In this document: piece by piece, positions 44,910 to 54,375 of the stretch
How positions within the stretch are numbered: the stretch's first letter is position 1
How the letters are laid out: each line of letters begins with the position of its first letter
Source of the DNA: Nostoc sp. KVJ3
GTDB lineage: Bacteria > Cyanobacteriota > Cyanobacteriia > Cyanobacteriales > Nostocaceae
Direction of reading: 5' to 3'
Assembly (NCBI RefSeq): GCF_026127265.1
Contig: NZ_WWFG01000002.1
Span: forward strand, 1,054,001 to 1,118,000
DNA length: 64,000 bases
Translations under genes and position numbers: made by a program
Notes under the pieces: generated by a model
Database searches by the model: none
The model's input: the letters and a program-made list of their open reading frames with translations, nothing else
Told to the model about the DNA's origin: nothing

Positions 44910-46511
44910 ATGCAAAAATTCTGTAAATATCTGCTAATTAGTCCAGCAGTCTGCTGTGCAATGCTATTTGTGAATACTGCTGCATTTGCAGGTGAAACAT
45001 CAGGTACGTCTGAAATCAATCAACCAGTTTTACATAATCCAGACACACAAACTCAGATAACGGGCCAAGTTACCTCAGTATCTCAATTTTCTGATGTACA
45101 ACCCACTGACTGGGCATTCCAAGCATTGCAGTCGTTGGTTGAGCGCTATGGCTGTATTGCAGGATACCCAAATAGCACTTATCGCGGGAATCGGGCATTA
45201 ACGCGATATGAGTTTGCTGCTGGTTTAAATGCTTGTCTCGATCGTGTTAATGAACTTATTGCTACAGCTACGGGTGATTTAGTTACTAAACAAGATTTAG
45301 CCACATTACAAAAACTGCAAACAGATTTTTCAGCAGAATTGGCGACACTCCGAGGTCGTGTAGATGCCGTAGAAGCTAAAACTGCGGAATTGGAGGCACA
45401 TCAGTTTTCCACCACAACCAAACTAAACGGGGAAGTGGTAATAGCGATCGCAAGTGTTATAAGTGGGAATACAGTTAATGGGCAAAAAGTCAACCAAAAT
45501 ACTGTCCTTGGAGATCGGGTGCGTCTGAATCTCGACACCAGTTTTACTGGGAAAGATTTACTTAGAACACGACTTCAAGCAACAAACTTAGGTCTGTTCT
45601 CTGATACTGCCACCTTTACACCAGAAGGTGACTTCCGATTTGCTGGTGGTAACAACAATAATGGAGTTGTGATAGACGCGCTGTTGTATCAGTTCCCTCT
45701 CGGCAAGAAGACAGGAATCACCCTAGAAGCAAATGCAGGTGCAATTGATGATTTTACTAATACAGTCAACCCATATCTAGATGGGGACGGCGGTAGCGGT
45801 GCTTTTTCCCATTTTGGGACTCGCAACCCAATTTATTATCTAGCCAATGGTGCTGGTATAGGAATCAAACACGAGTTCAGTGATAAGCTAGAACTAAGCT
45901 TGGGGTATTTAGGAAATGATACAGCTAATCCTCAGCTAGGCTCTGGACTATTCAACGGTGCTTATGGTGCGATCGCACAGTTAACTGTTAAGCCTACTAA
46001 TCAAATTACCGTTGGTTTGACTTACCTTAACGCCTACAAAAATACTTTTTTTGCCAATGGTAGTGGCGGGAGCAATAACGCTAATAACATATTAGAGAAT
46101 GCTTCTAGTAACTCCTACGGTATAGAAGCATCCTTCCAACCTAGCTCAAAATTTGTGATTGGCGGTTGGGCTGGCTTGACCAAAGCTCGCATCGTTTCAG
46201 ATACTCCTGGTGATGCTGAGATATGGAACTATGCGGTAACGCTAGCTTTCCCGGATCTTGGTAAAGCAGGTAACATTGGAGGCATTATTGTGGGTATGGA
46301 ACCGAAAGTTACCAGTGTGAGCAATTCTCTCAGCAATGCAGGTATCAATAAAGATCCCGATACATCCTATCATATTGAGGCTTTTTATCAGTATAAGCTG
46401 AGTGAGAATATCACCATTACCCCAGGAGTCATCTGGTTAACATCCCCAGATCATAATAATGACAACGATGATATTATTATTGGCGCACTAAGAACCACAT
46501 TCAGTTTCTAA
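44910..46511 (+). CDS. SLH-domain OprB-family outer-membrane porin
   Basis: 533 residues from ATG 44910 (GAGGAG just upstream; an earlier GTG at 44898 overlaps that site and is rejected). Signal peptide 1-25 ('LLISPAVCCAMLFVNTAAFA'). An SLH domain (about 55-110, 'DVQPTDWAFQALQSLVERYG') anchors to peptidoglycan, then a short coiled coil (120-165), then an OprB-type beta-barrel ending in aromatic 'TTFSF'. Such proteins are the major cyanobacterial porins; some serve metal uptake. Divergence from znuA with Zur-like boxes suggests a zinc-regulated outer-membrane entry route, as reported for Zur regulons in Anabaena. Confidence 0.9.
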   Translation: MQKFCKYLLISPAVCCAMLFVNTAAFAGETSGTSEINQPVLHNPDTQTQITGQVTSVSQFSDVQPTDWAFQALQSLVERYGCIAGYPNSTYRGNRALTRYEFAAGLNACLDRVNELIATATGDLVTKQDLATLQKLQTDFSAELATLRGRVDAVEAKTAELEAHQFSTTTKLNGEVVIAIASVISGNTVNGQKVNQNTVLGDRVRLNLDTSFTGKDLLRTRLQATNLGLFSDTATFTPEGDFRFAGGNNNNGVVIDALLYQFPLGKKTGITLEANAGAIDDFTNTVNPYLDGDGGSGAFSHFGTRNPIYYLANGAGIGIKHEFSDKLELSLGYLGNDTANPQLGSGLFNGAYGAIAQLTVKPTNQITVGLTYLNAYKNTFFANGSGGSNNANNILENASSNSYGIEASFQPSSKFVIGGWAGLTKARIVSDTPGDAEIWNYAVTLAFPDLGKAGNIGGIIVGMEPKVTSVSNSLSNAGINKDPDTSYHIEAFYQYKLSENITITPGVIWLTSPDHNNDNDDIIIGALRTTFSF

Positions 46512-46575
46512 TCGTTCAAAATTTATAAATAAGACGCAAAGGATAAATTTGCGTCTTTTATTTTTGGTGTGAAGT

Positions 46576-46914
46576 TCAATCTTCATCAAGGGCTGGGAAA
46601 GCTTCTTCAAGCTGCCACAACTTATCTTTGTTTTCAACAAACCAAATACGAGTTTCGGGAGTTAATTGACTCCAAATGACTTCAACAGGGATGTGAGGAG
46701 ATGCGTATTGGTACTGTTGACCAAGTGATTTGAGATTGTCTACCACATCGCGGGGAATTCCGAATTGCTCCCAATCAACTGTTATGTGTCTTCCCGAAAC
46801 TCCTGCTGTGGGGTCGAAAATCAATTGTGCCGATCTGACTAAATCAGCAAAGTGTTTCGGTTTGAGTTTGGTGATTTCCTGAATTTGAAGTGATTCGTTA
46901 TACTCTTGAGACAT
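46576..46914 (-). CDS. Conserved hypothetical protein, 112 residues
   Basis: Soluble, charged, no signal. 'LVRSAQLIFDPTAGVSGRHI' and 'RDVVDNLKSLGQQYQYASPH' followed by 'VEVIWSQLTPETRIWFVENK' suggest a compact alpha/beta domain. It has the feel of a cyanobacterial core hypothetical, but the family is not recognised. A 24-bp tandem duplication lies 79-126 bp upstream, in the promoter region. It converges on the porin gene. Confidence 0.7.
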   Translation of the reverse strand: MSQEYNESLQIQEITKLKPKHFADLVRSAQLIFDPTAGVSGRHITVDWEQFGIPRDVVDNLKSLGQQYQYASPHIPVEVIWSQLTPETRIWFVENKDKLWQLEEAFPALDED

Positions 46915-46992
46915 TATCGCCGCAGTGGTAAAGATTAGGGGTGTATTGAATTTACTGCCAGAGATTTTTTCCCAATATTTTTAGTTTAGCGC

Positions 46993-47040
46993 AGAGCGGC
47001 TAATTTTATTATGATTAGAGCGGCTAATTTTATTATGATT
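46993..47040. repeat. Exact 24-bp tandem duplication
   Basis: AGAGCGGCTAATTTTATTAT plus GATT occurs twice head to tail (46993-47016 and 47017-47040), upstream of the 112-residue gene. Confidence 0.9.
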
Positions 47041-47057
47041 AATATACTGAAACAACC

Positions 47058-47089
47058 AGATCCCGACTTCTTTAAGAAGTCGGGGATCT
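47058..47089. terminator. GACTTCTT-family hairpin
   Basis: AGATCCC-GACTTCTT pairs with AAGAAGTC-GGGGATCT, with one extra G in the right arm. It ends 3 bases before the Lin0512 stop and terminates that gene on the reverse strand. Confidence 0.6.
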
Positions 47090-47092
47090 GAG

Positions 47093-47461
47093 CTAATCTG
47101 GCGATTCGATCAGAACTGTAACAGATGCGATCGCAATCAACATCTCATCATTTTTATCGTTAAGTTCGGGAATCGCCCGCCCTTGAACTATCATGCCTCC
47201 AGATTCTACAGTCAGAGTTTTTTGACCAAATGGTAATACAGCTAGTACTTCTTCTTCTCTAACTTGTTCTGGGTATGGAACTGCTACCTGAACCTCTATA
47301 ATCATTTCATTGGGGTGACTTAAACCTGCCACTTCCCAAACACCAGGTAAGGCATTGTGAGCGATCGCATTCCGTACTGCTCTAGATGCTGCTACTGTAG
47401 GCTCTTGTCCATGTTGATCTATTCCCATCCCCATTTCAATAATCAACCGTTTACGTGCCAT
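47093..47461 (-). CDS. Lin0512 family protein
   Basis: 122 residues from ATG 47461, chosen because GGAG lies 7 bases upstream and the protein then starts 'MARKRLIIEMGMGIDQHGQE' as in the family; the frame is open 8 codons further. 'TVAASRAVRNAIAHNALPGV' is the second hallmark. The fold is a small alpha/beta dimer of unknown function. No operon partner. Confidence 0.82.
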   Translation of the reverse strand: MARKRLIIEMGMGIDQHGQEPTVAASRAVRNAIAHNALPGVWEVAGLSHPNEMIIEVQVAVPYPEQVREEEVLAVLPFGQKTLTVESGGMIVQGRAIPELNDKNDEMLIAIASVTVLIESPD

Positions 47462-47658
47462 TGCTATCTCCGGTAAATCTTGCACCTTTCACAAAAAAGA
47501 CAGAAGCCAGAAAAGCTACTTCAGAGAACACCCCACTACCTCACCAAATCAGAGATTGGCGTTGCTGATTGCGGTATGAAAACGATTGTGCATTGCGGTG
47601 AAAAATCCTTGTAGAGACGTAAAATTTTACGTCTCTACATTCAGCAACGCCCAGAGAT

Positions 47659-48027
47659 TTAGACCATCCGCTGTAAACGACTCAGACGTTCTGAGTAACT
47701 TTTCATCACCTGTATGGCAAACATAGGTGTTTCCTGAACGGCAAACAGAAACCCTTCTTTATCAAGAAAACCTAGTTTGGTATTCTCCTTGGCAATAGCT
47801 GTGTAAGTTCTACTTTCTACTCCTACAAGTATCCCAGCACCAAAAACTTCGCCCGTTTCAATGGTTTCTACAACCTTTTCATTGACTACTATATCTACCT
47901 CTCCTTCGAGAATGCCGTACATAATATCACCAGACTGTCCTTCTGCAAAGATGACTTCACCTGCTGAGAATGCTTTAGGGTCGGGTTGTTTTTGAAATAT
48001 ACTGACTGTTGTTACAGGACTTAGCAT
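47659..48027 (-). CDS. Cyclic-nucleotide-binding (CRP/cNMP) domain protein
   Basis: 122 residues from ATG 48027, a likelier start than 48132 because the extra 35 residues are basic and unlike the family. A single beta-roll: 'FSAGEVIFAEGQSGDIMYGI' and 'LEGEVDIVVNEKVVETIETG' followed by 'EVFGAGILVGVESRTYTAIA'. The phosphate-binding cassette is degenerate (no PRxA), so cAMP binding is uncertain. No DNA-binding domain follows, so it may act as a stand-alone sensor or structural domain. Hairpin TGTAGAGACGTAAAA/TTTTACGTCTCTACA lies downstream (47609-47638). Confidence 0.8.
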   Translation of the reverse strand: MLSPVTTVSIFQKQPDPKAFSAGEVIFAEGQSGDIMYGILEGEVDIVVNEKVVETIETGEVFGAGILVGVESRTYTAIAKENTKLGFLDKEGFLFAVQETPMFAIQVMKSYSERLSRLQRMV

Positions 48028-48208
48028 TAGAGCAACCCCAAAATTATTGGTTTTTAGACGAAACTTTTTGATAGCTTTAGGCAACCCAAAAAAGTATACT
48101 ACTTTATGTCGATTAACTCTCAATCTCCGCAAAATTTCTGATTAATCGCCTAATCGTCTAAAAACCTTTCCCTGGTTTTACTAGGCAAAACTGTCCTCTC
48201 CAAGTCTG

Positions 48209-48501
48209 AGCTACGGTGTACACACAAGTCTTCTAGAGTTGCGCTACAGGCTTTTGATTCCCCCAACCCCCTTTAAAAAGGCAGACTGAAATTCTTCACT
48301 ATTTTGGCTAAGATTTTTATTGTAAATTGTAGCTTGGGTTAAGAGAATGTTTGGAAAGTCATGATTGATTGTATAAAGTTTTTTTACCCCACCCTACCCC
48401 TCCCCGTATGTATTGGGGAGGGAACTAGATAGATTTCTTTTTTCCCCCCTTTACAAGGGAGGATTAAGGGGGGTAATTCAACTTGTGTGTACACCGTAGC
48501 T
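48209..48501. mobile_element. MITE-like element, family B copy 2
   Basis: 293 bp with 21-bp perfect inverted ends (AGCTACGGTGTACACACAAG plus T at 48209-48229; complement at 48481-48501). The ends match family B at 32061-32210. The interior differs and includes C/G-rich palindromes. The right flank 'TTATAAAGGGGAGGG' again resembles the palindromic target, but a duplication is not clear. Confidence 0.7.
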
Positions 48502-48560
48502 TATAAAGGGGAGGGAATTAGATGTTCTAGTTTCCCCTTTCTAATGTTATTTTGGCATTC

Positions 48561-48784
48561 GCATTTGCTGATTTGGCGATCGCATTTGTTGATTCGGCGT
48601 TCGCATTTGCTGATTTAGCGTTCGCATTTGCTGATTTAGCGTTCGCATTTGTTGATTCGGCGATCGCATTTGTTGATTTAGCGATCGCATTTGTTGATTT
48701 GGTATTCGCATTTGTTGATTCGGCGATCGCATTTGTTGATTTGGCGTTCGCATTTGTTGATTTGGCGTTCGCATTTGCTGATTG
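48561..48784. repeat. 21-bp minisatellite, ten full units plus a partial one
   Basis: Units begin GCATTTG(C/T)TGATT and end GGCGATC, AGCGTTC or similar, exactly 21 bp apart from 48561. Where a unit ends GCGATC, the junction with GC makes a HIP1 octamer. As 21 is a multiple of three and stops are absent, three frames stay open across it; these are artefacts. Confidence 0.93.
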
Positions 48785-48951
48785 CACTTATTCTCAAACA
48801 ACAAATAGATATGAAAGATGAGTAAAAATACAGATAAACTCGTAGTTATTTCGTTGAAATTTTAATGAAATAAATCCACAAAACTACCCATCTCAGGCAA
48901 AAGGATACTCCACTATGTTGAAAAAGGAATTATTAAAAAAAAGGATATCTC

Positions 48952-49389
48952 ATGTCTTTAAGAACTCGTGGCTCTGCTGCTGTTGAAAAAGCCCAGCTTC
49001 GTCTCGCCTTGCTTAAATCCGTTGATGAAAATCTGGATTTAGGACATGGATTAACCATTGAAGCCTACAACCACCTCATCAATACTACCCGTGCGACGTT
49101 AGAAGCTCATAACACGCTTGTGTCCAATCTTGAAGAATCGCGTAAGACAGCAACCCAGATGGATAAAGCCCTCTCCGAAATGTCTGAACGAATGCTAAGT
49201 GGAGTTGCAACTATCTACGGCAGAAACAGTATAGAGTATTCTAAGGCTGGCGGCTCTAATGGAAAAAGAAATAAAAAATCTAGTTCAAAAGCTGCTCCAA
49301 TTGTAGCGGTTCTTGCCAGTCAACCTGCTCAAGCTGCAATTGCGAATGTGTCAATTAACGGTAACAGTACAACTCCTTTGCTCCAATAA
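48952..49389 (+). CDS. Conserved hypothetical protein, 145 residues
   Basis: Ribosome site AAGGA before ATG 48952. The N-terminal 85 residues are helical and probably coiled-coil ('AAVEKAQLRLALLKSVDENL', 'LVSNLEESRKTATQMDKALS'); the region 'SGVATIYGRNSIEYSKAGGS' is conserved in my memory of cyanobacterial homologues; the C-terminus is low-complexity. Family without known function. It follows the minisatellite and is monocistronic. Confidence 0.7.
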   Translation: MSLRTRGSAAVEKAQLRLALLKSVDENLDLGHGLTIEAYNHLINTTRATLEAHNTLVSNLEESRKTATQMDKALSEMSERMLSGVATIYGRNSIEYSKAGGSNGKRNKKSSSKAAPIVAVLASQPAQAAIANVSINGNSTTPLLQ

Positions 49390-49899
49390 TCCACTGATGC
49401 ATAAATTTAGTGCCGTGTCAAGACTAAATTTGTGCATTAAATGTAAGTTGGGTTTCTTTACGTCAACCCAGCCTTGTATCTTAGCGTCCTTTGCGTCCTT
49501 TGCGGTTCGTTAAAAAAATTGACTTTGGCAAAGAGTTTTAACCTTACTGAACTGTATTGCCTTATAGTGGCGATGTCTACGACGGGCTACGCCTAGGGCG
49601 TGTTTTCAAACTGCTCGTTTAGCCTCCTAACTTTTTAGATCCCCCTAAATCCCCCGATAAATTGGGGGACTTTAAGAGACTCTTTGCCCCCCTTTTTAAG
49701 GGGGGTTGGGGGGATCTAAGACTTTGAAAACACGCCCTAAGCCCTTGTGGAAGAGTCCTATCTTTTATTTGCAACTTTATGAACGAAAATTCAAGGTAGG
49801 GAGAGGTTTATCAAACTCGCGTTCAAATAGCAAATTTTGGTTTCCATACCATCTTCTATAATTGATAAAACCTGCACACCTAATTTTAGGCATGAGACT
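49390..49899. other. Intergenic region before ileS
   Basis: 510 bp including the element at 49594-49739. No gene. A TTG-initiated extension of ileS from 49837 is open but unlikely to be used. Confidence 0.5.
49594..49739. mobile_element. MITE-like element, family D
   Basis: 146 bp with 17-bp perfect inverted ends (TAGGGCGTGTTTTCAAA at 49594-49610; complement at 49723-49739). The interior holds two nested C/G-rich palindromes (CCCCCGATAAATTGGGGG and CCCCCCTTTTTAAGGGGGG). No target duplication found. Confidence 0.65.
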
Positions 49900-52782
49900 G
49901 TGACCGAATCAGGAAGTTACAAAGATACTGTAAACCTACCCAAGACTAACTTTGAGATGCGGGCAAACGCTATCAAGCGTGAGCCGGAAATCCAGAAATT
50001 TTGGGAAGAAAATAAAATTTACGATCGCCTCTTTGAAAATAACCCCGGCGAATTATTTATACTGCACGATGGGCCTCCCTACGCTAATGGCTCACTCCAT
50101 ATTGGTCATGCCTTAAATAAAATTCTCAAAGATATTATTAACCGCTACCAACTGCTACAAGGGCGTAAAGTGCGCTACGTTCCTGGTTGGGATTGTCACG
50201 GCTTGCCAATTGAGTTGAAAGTTTTGCAGAACATGAAGTCAGCAGAACGGCAAAATTTAACACCTCTACAACTGCGCCAAAAAGCGAAAGAATTTGCCCT
50301 AGCTACAGTAGATAACCAGCGCCAAAATTTTAAACGCTACGGTATTTGGGGTAATTGGGAAAATCCTTATCTAACTCTGAAGCCGGAATATGAAGCGGCT
50401 CAAATTGGCGTGTTTGGTCAGATGTTCTTAAAAGGCTACATCTATCGCGGTTTGAAGCCGGTTCACTGGAGTCCGAGTTCTAAAACTGCTTTGGCTGAAG
50501 CTGAGTTGGAATATCCTGAAGGTCACGTTTCCCGCAGTATCTATGCAGCTTTTGCAATTACAAGTTTGGCGGAAGCTGTAAAACCACTGTTGGCGGAATA
50601 TCAGTCAGATTTGGGTGTGGCTATTTGGACAACTACACCTTGGACTATTCCGGGGAATTTGGCTGTGGCGGTGAATGCAGATTTAAATTATGCAGTGGTG
50701 GAAGTTTCTCACCCAGAGGGAGAAGCCCAGAGTAATTTTAAATACCTGATTGTTGCTGCTGATTTAATCGAACGTTTATCTTCAACGTTGGGAGTTGAGT
50801 TAACTGTAAAAGCCACATTCAAAGGGAATGATTTAGAACATACTACTTATCGTCATCCTCTATATGACCGCGAAAGTCCAATTGTTGTGGGTGGCGATTA
50901 CATCACTACTGAATCGGGTACTGGATTGGTACATACTGCACCCGGTCACGGTCAAGAAGATTACATTGTTGGTCAGCGTTACGGTTTAGCAATCCTTGCA
51001 CCAGTGGATGACAACGGCAATTTTACCGAAGAAGCGGGAGAGTTTGCGGGGTTAAATGTGTTGGGTGATGGGAATCAGGCGGTGATTGATGCTTTAAGTG
51101 CGGCTGGTTCTTTGTTGAAAGAAGAAGCATATCCTCACAAGTATCCTTATGATTGGCGGACGAAAAAGCCAACGATTTTCCGCGCCACTGAACAATGGTT
51201 TGCTTCTGTGGAAGGATTTAGAGAAGAAGCATTAAAGGCGATCGCCACGGTAAAATGGATTCCAGCCCAAGGTGAAAATCGCATCACGCCAATGGTAGCG
51301 GAACGTTCCGATTGGTGCATCTCTCGTCAGCGCAGTTGGGGTGTACCCATTCCCGTTTTCTACGATGAAGCCACCGGGGAAGTATTGCTAAATGAGGAAA
51401 TTATCAACCACGTCCAAGGAATTATCGCCGAAAAAGGTTCTGATGCTTGGTGGGAATTATCCGTTGAGGAGTTATTACCAGAATCTTATCGTAATAATGG
51501 TAAGTCTTACCGCAGAGGTACAGACACAATGGATGTATGGTTTGATTCTGGTTCATCTTGGGCATCTGTCGTCCAACAGCGTCCAGAGTTACGCTATCCT
51601 GCTGATATCTATTTGGAAGGTTCCGACCAACATCGCGGTTGGTTTCAATCCAGCTTGCTCACCAGTGTAGCAGTGAATGACATTGCGCCTTACAAAACTG
51701 TGCTAACTCACGGCTTCGCTTTGGATGAACAAGGGCGAAAGATGAGTAAGTCTGAAGGAAATGTGGTTGACCCAAATATAATCATTGAAGGCGGGAAAAA
51801 TCAAAAAGTAGAACCGGCTTACGGTGCAGATGTATTGAGATTGTGGGTATCATCGGTAGACTACTCCGGCGATGTCCGCATTGGCAAAAACATCATCAAG
51901 CAGATGAATGATGTTAGAGGCAAAATTCGTAATACGGCGCGGTTTTTGCTGGGTAGCTTGGATGATTTTGACCCAGAAAAAGATACAGTTCCCTTTGAGG
52001 AATTGCCAGAACTTGACCGTTATATGCTACACCGCATCGGCGAGGTATTTGAGGAAGTAACCGAAGCCTTTGAGAGTTTCCAATTCTTCCGCTTTTTCCA
52101 AACTGTACAGAATTTCTGCGTGGTGGATTTATCCAACTTTTATTTAGATGTTGCCAAAGATAGGTTATACATCAGTGCAAAGGATGCTTTCCGCCGTCGC
52201 AGTTGTCAAACGGTGCTGAAAATAGCTTTAGATAATTTAGCACGAGCGATCGCACCAGTATTATCCCACACTGCCGAGGATATTTGGCAATATCTCCCCT
52301 ACAAAACACCTTACAAATCGGTATTTCAAGCCGGTTGGGTGCAGATTGAGGAAAAATGGCGGAATCCAGAATTGGCGAGATTTTGGGAAACACTACGACA
52401 ACTCCGCACCGATGTTAATAAGGTGTTAGAACAAGCCAGGATTGAAAAACTTATTGGTTCTTCCCTGGAAGCAAAAGCTTTGATTTACATACCTGATAAA
52501 CAGTTAGGTGATGCTATCAAAGCCTTTAACCCCGTTAAGGGTAACGGGATTGACGAACTGCGGTATCTATTGCTGACTTCCCAGGTGGAATTATTAGATT
52601 CTACTCAAGGGTTGCAAGGATTAAAATATACGGCGCAAACGGAAGACTGGACAATTGCTGTAGTGAATGCAGACGGACAAAAATGCGATCGCTGTTGGAA
52701 CTACTCTACTTATGTGGGAGAATCAGCAGAACATCCCTTAATTTGCGATCGTTGCGTTGCAGCCTTAGCTGGAGAGTTCTAG
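49900..52782 (+). CDS. ileS: Isoleucyl-tRNA synthetase
   Basis: 960 residues from GTG 49900, which gives the usual family start 'VTESGSYKDTVNLPKTNFEM'; the upstream TTG at 49837 adds 21 unlikely residues. Class I synthetase: HIGH in 'GSLHIGHAL' near 67, editing domain (about 200-400), KMSKS in 'RKMSKSEGNV' near 615, and a C-terminal zinc site 'CDRCWNY...CDRC' (about 928-953). It charges tRNA-Ile and edits valine. A terminator-like hairpin lies at 52840-52860. Confidence 0.96.
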   Translation: MTESGSYKDTVNLPKTNFEMRANAIKREPEIQKFWEENKIYDRLFENNPGELFILHDGPPYANGSLHIGHALNKILKDIINRYQLLQGRKVRYVPGWDCHGLPIELKVLQNMKSAERQNLTPLQLRQKAKEFALATVDNQRQNFKRYGIWGNWENPYLTLKPEYEAAQIGVFGQMFLKGYIYRGLKPVHWSPSSKTALAEAELEYPEGHVSRSIYAAFAITSLAEAVKPLLAEYQSDLGVAIWTTTPWTIPGNLAVAVNADLNYAVVEVSHPEGEAQSNFKYLIVAADLIERLSSTLGVELTVKATFKGNDLEHTTYRHPLYDRESPIVVGGDYITTESGTGLVHTAPGHGQEDYIVGQRYGLAILAPVDDNGNFTEEAGEFAGLNVLGDGNQAVIDALSAAGSLLKEEAYPHKYPYDWRTKKPTIFRATEQWFASVEGFREEALKAIATVKWIPAQGENRITPMVAERSDWCISRQRSWGVPIPVFYDEATGEVLLNEEIINHVQGIIAEKGSDAWWELSVEELLPESYRNNGKSYRRGTDTMDVWFDSGSSWASVVQQRPELRYPADIYLEGSDQHRGWFQSSLLTSVAVNDIAPYKTVLTHGFALDEQGRKMSKSEGNVVDPNIIIEGGKNQKVEPAYGADVLRLWVSSVDYSGDVRIGKNIIKQMNDVRGKIRNTARFLLGSLDDFDPEKDTVPFEELPELDRYMLHRIGEVFEEVTEAFESFQFFRFFQTVQNFCVVDLSNFYLDVAKDRLYISAKDAFRRRSCQTVLKIALDNLARAIAPVLSHTAEDIWQYLPYKTPYKSVFQAGWVQIEEKWRNPELARFWETLRQLRTDVNKVLEQARIEKLIGSSLEAKALIYIPDKQLGDAIKAFNPVKGNGIDELRYLLLTSQVELLDSTQGLQGLKYTAQTEDWTIAVVNADGQKCDRCWNYSTYVGESAEHPLICDRCVAALAGEF

Positions 52783-52839
52783 TAAATATACGTTAAATCG
52801 ACGAACTTCTCCCTATTTTTAACTAAATTTCAAGTTTTT

Positions 52840-52880
52840 CCCTCTCCAAATCGGAGAGGGATTGTTTTACGTAGTAAAAC
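52840..52880. terminator. Pair of hairpins after ileS
   Basis: CCCTCTCC/GGAGAGGG (52840-52860) is followed by GTTTTAC/GTAAAAC (52864-52880). The rest of 52783-53149 is AT-rich with no gene. Confidence 0.5.
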
Positions 52881-53149
52881 GAGGGAGAAGTTTTTTGAGT
52901 CAGCGCTTGAAATAGATATTTTGCGTAATACACATTATAGTCCTTTTGTCCAATACGTATATACTAAGGATAATATAATTTGGAACAAAAAAATCGAGTA
53001 TTTTTACTGAAGATGGCTACGTGTTTTAACTGTATCTTCTTTAAGGAAAGGGGGACTGCTAAATTATTAAGAAAATATAAAGGTATGGATTAATACGTAG
53101 AATTTAGACTAAAACATCCATTAACTCAAAATTCAAGAGAGAAAAAGAT

Positions 53150-54301
53150 ATGTCAAATAAAGTTGCTACAGAGTTGGCCGATTTTTTGCTGCAAATAGAA
53201 CAGCGATCGCAGTATCATGCAGGTTATCCATATAATTTAAGTTGTGATTACAGTGCGATCGCTAAATTTTTCAATCATCTGTTAAATAATGCTGGAGACC
53301 CATATATTGAGCCAGATTTTGGTCTCCATTCTCGTAAGTTTGAGCAAGAAGTATTATCTTTTTTTGCTCACCTCTATAAGATTCCAGAGAGTCAGTTTTG
53401 GGGTTATGTTACTGCTGGTGGAACTGAAGGTAATTTATATGGAATGTTCTTAGCAAGAGAAATTTACCCTAATGGGATTCTTTACTCATCACAAGACTCT
53501 CATTACTCAATTCCCAAAGCCGCGAAATTATTCCGCATCCAACATAATGTTGTTAATTCACAAATCAATGGAGAGATGGATTATGACCATTTTGAACAAC
53601 TAATTAGCGAAAACTGTAGTTATCCAGCCATCATCAATTTAAATATTGGGACTACTGTCAAAGGTGCAATTGATAACTTAGATAAAGTTCTAGAAATTTT
53701 AGAACGTCATCAGATTAAAGATTACTATATTCATTGTGATGCTGCACTTTCAGGATTAATATTACCGTTTTTAGATGGCGCTCCCCAAGTTAACTTTCAA
53801 AAGCCCATAGATAGTGTAGCTATTTCTGCTAAATTCATTGGTTCTCCATTACCTTGTGGTGTAGTTTTAACTAAGAAGAAATGGGTAGAAAAAGTTGAAA
53901 CAGAAATTGAATATATTGGTTCAAAAGATACAACTATTTTGGGTTCTAGAAACGGTCATACTCCCTTGATTCTCTGGTATGCACTACAAACCAGAGGTTA
54001 TGCTGGATTAGCGAAAGAGGCAAATACCTGTATTAATAATGCCCAATATCTTTTCCAACAACTTCAAATCAGAGAATATCCATGTATGTTAAATAATTTT
54101 TCCAATACCGTAGTGTTTCAAAAACCTTCTCAAAGGTTAATTAAAAAGTGGCAGTTAGCATTTTTTGAAAATTGGGCCCATATTATAGTAATGCAAAATA
54201 TTAGTCGAGATAAAATTGATACTTTTATTAATGAACTTTTGTTAGAAGAAGGGTTACTTAATAATGCAGAAGAATTTCAGCTACAGCCAGTACTACACTA
54301 A
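53150..54301 (+). CDS. hdc: PLP-dependent histidine decarboxylase (group II)
   Basis: 383 residues, close to the enterobacterial-type PLP Hdc in length and sequence: 'WGYVTAGGTEGNLYGMFLAR', 'YYIHCDAALSGLILPF', 'GSRNGHTPLILWYA'. It would form histamine from histidine. The PLP lysine is K228 in 'AISAKFIGSPLPCG'; relatives read SGHK before FIGSP, so here one residue and the His next to the lysine are lost, which could weaken PLP handling. Neighbour: convergent with the permease-GGDEF-EAL gene, 74 bp apart. Ribosome site 'AAGAGAGAAAAAG' is weak. Confidence 0.85.
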   Translation: MSNKVATELADFLLQIEQRSQYHAGYPYNLSCDYSAIAKFFNHLLNNAGDPYIEPDFGLHSRKFEQEVLSFFAHLYKIPESQFWGYVTAGGTEGNLYGMFLAREIYPNGILYSSQDSHYSIPKAAKLFRIQHNVVNSQINGEMDYDHFEQLISENCSYPAIINLNIGTTVKGAIDNLDKVLEILERHQIKDYYIHCDAALSGLILPFLDGAPQVNFQKPIDSVAISAKFIGSPLPCGVVLTKKKWVEKVETEIEYIGSKDTTILGSRNGHTPLILWYALQTRGYAGLAKEANTCINNAQYLFQQLQIREYPCMLNNFSNTVVFQKPSQRLIKKWQLAFFENWAHIIVMQNISRDKIDTFINELLLEEGLLNNAEEFQLQPVLH

Positions 54302-54375
54302 TGCAAATTATCAAGTAGAACTAATTGCCCAATTTTACAAGGTGTTTCTCCAAAAATAATTCGATATCAACATTC

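Noticed and set aside
48527..48821. Three overlapping repetitive frames ('NANAKSTNA', 'NQQMRTP', 'AFAFVDLA')
   Set aside because: They arise from the 21-bp minisatellite, which lacks stops in three frames. No ribosome site, no flanking gene structure.
49837..49899. TTG-initiated extension of ileS
   Set aside because: The 21 extra residues are unlike the family start, and GTG 49900 gives the expected N-terminus.
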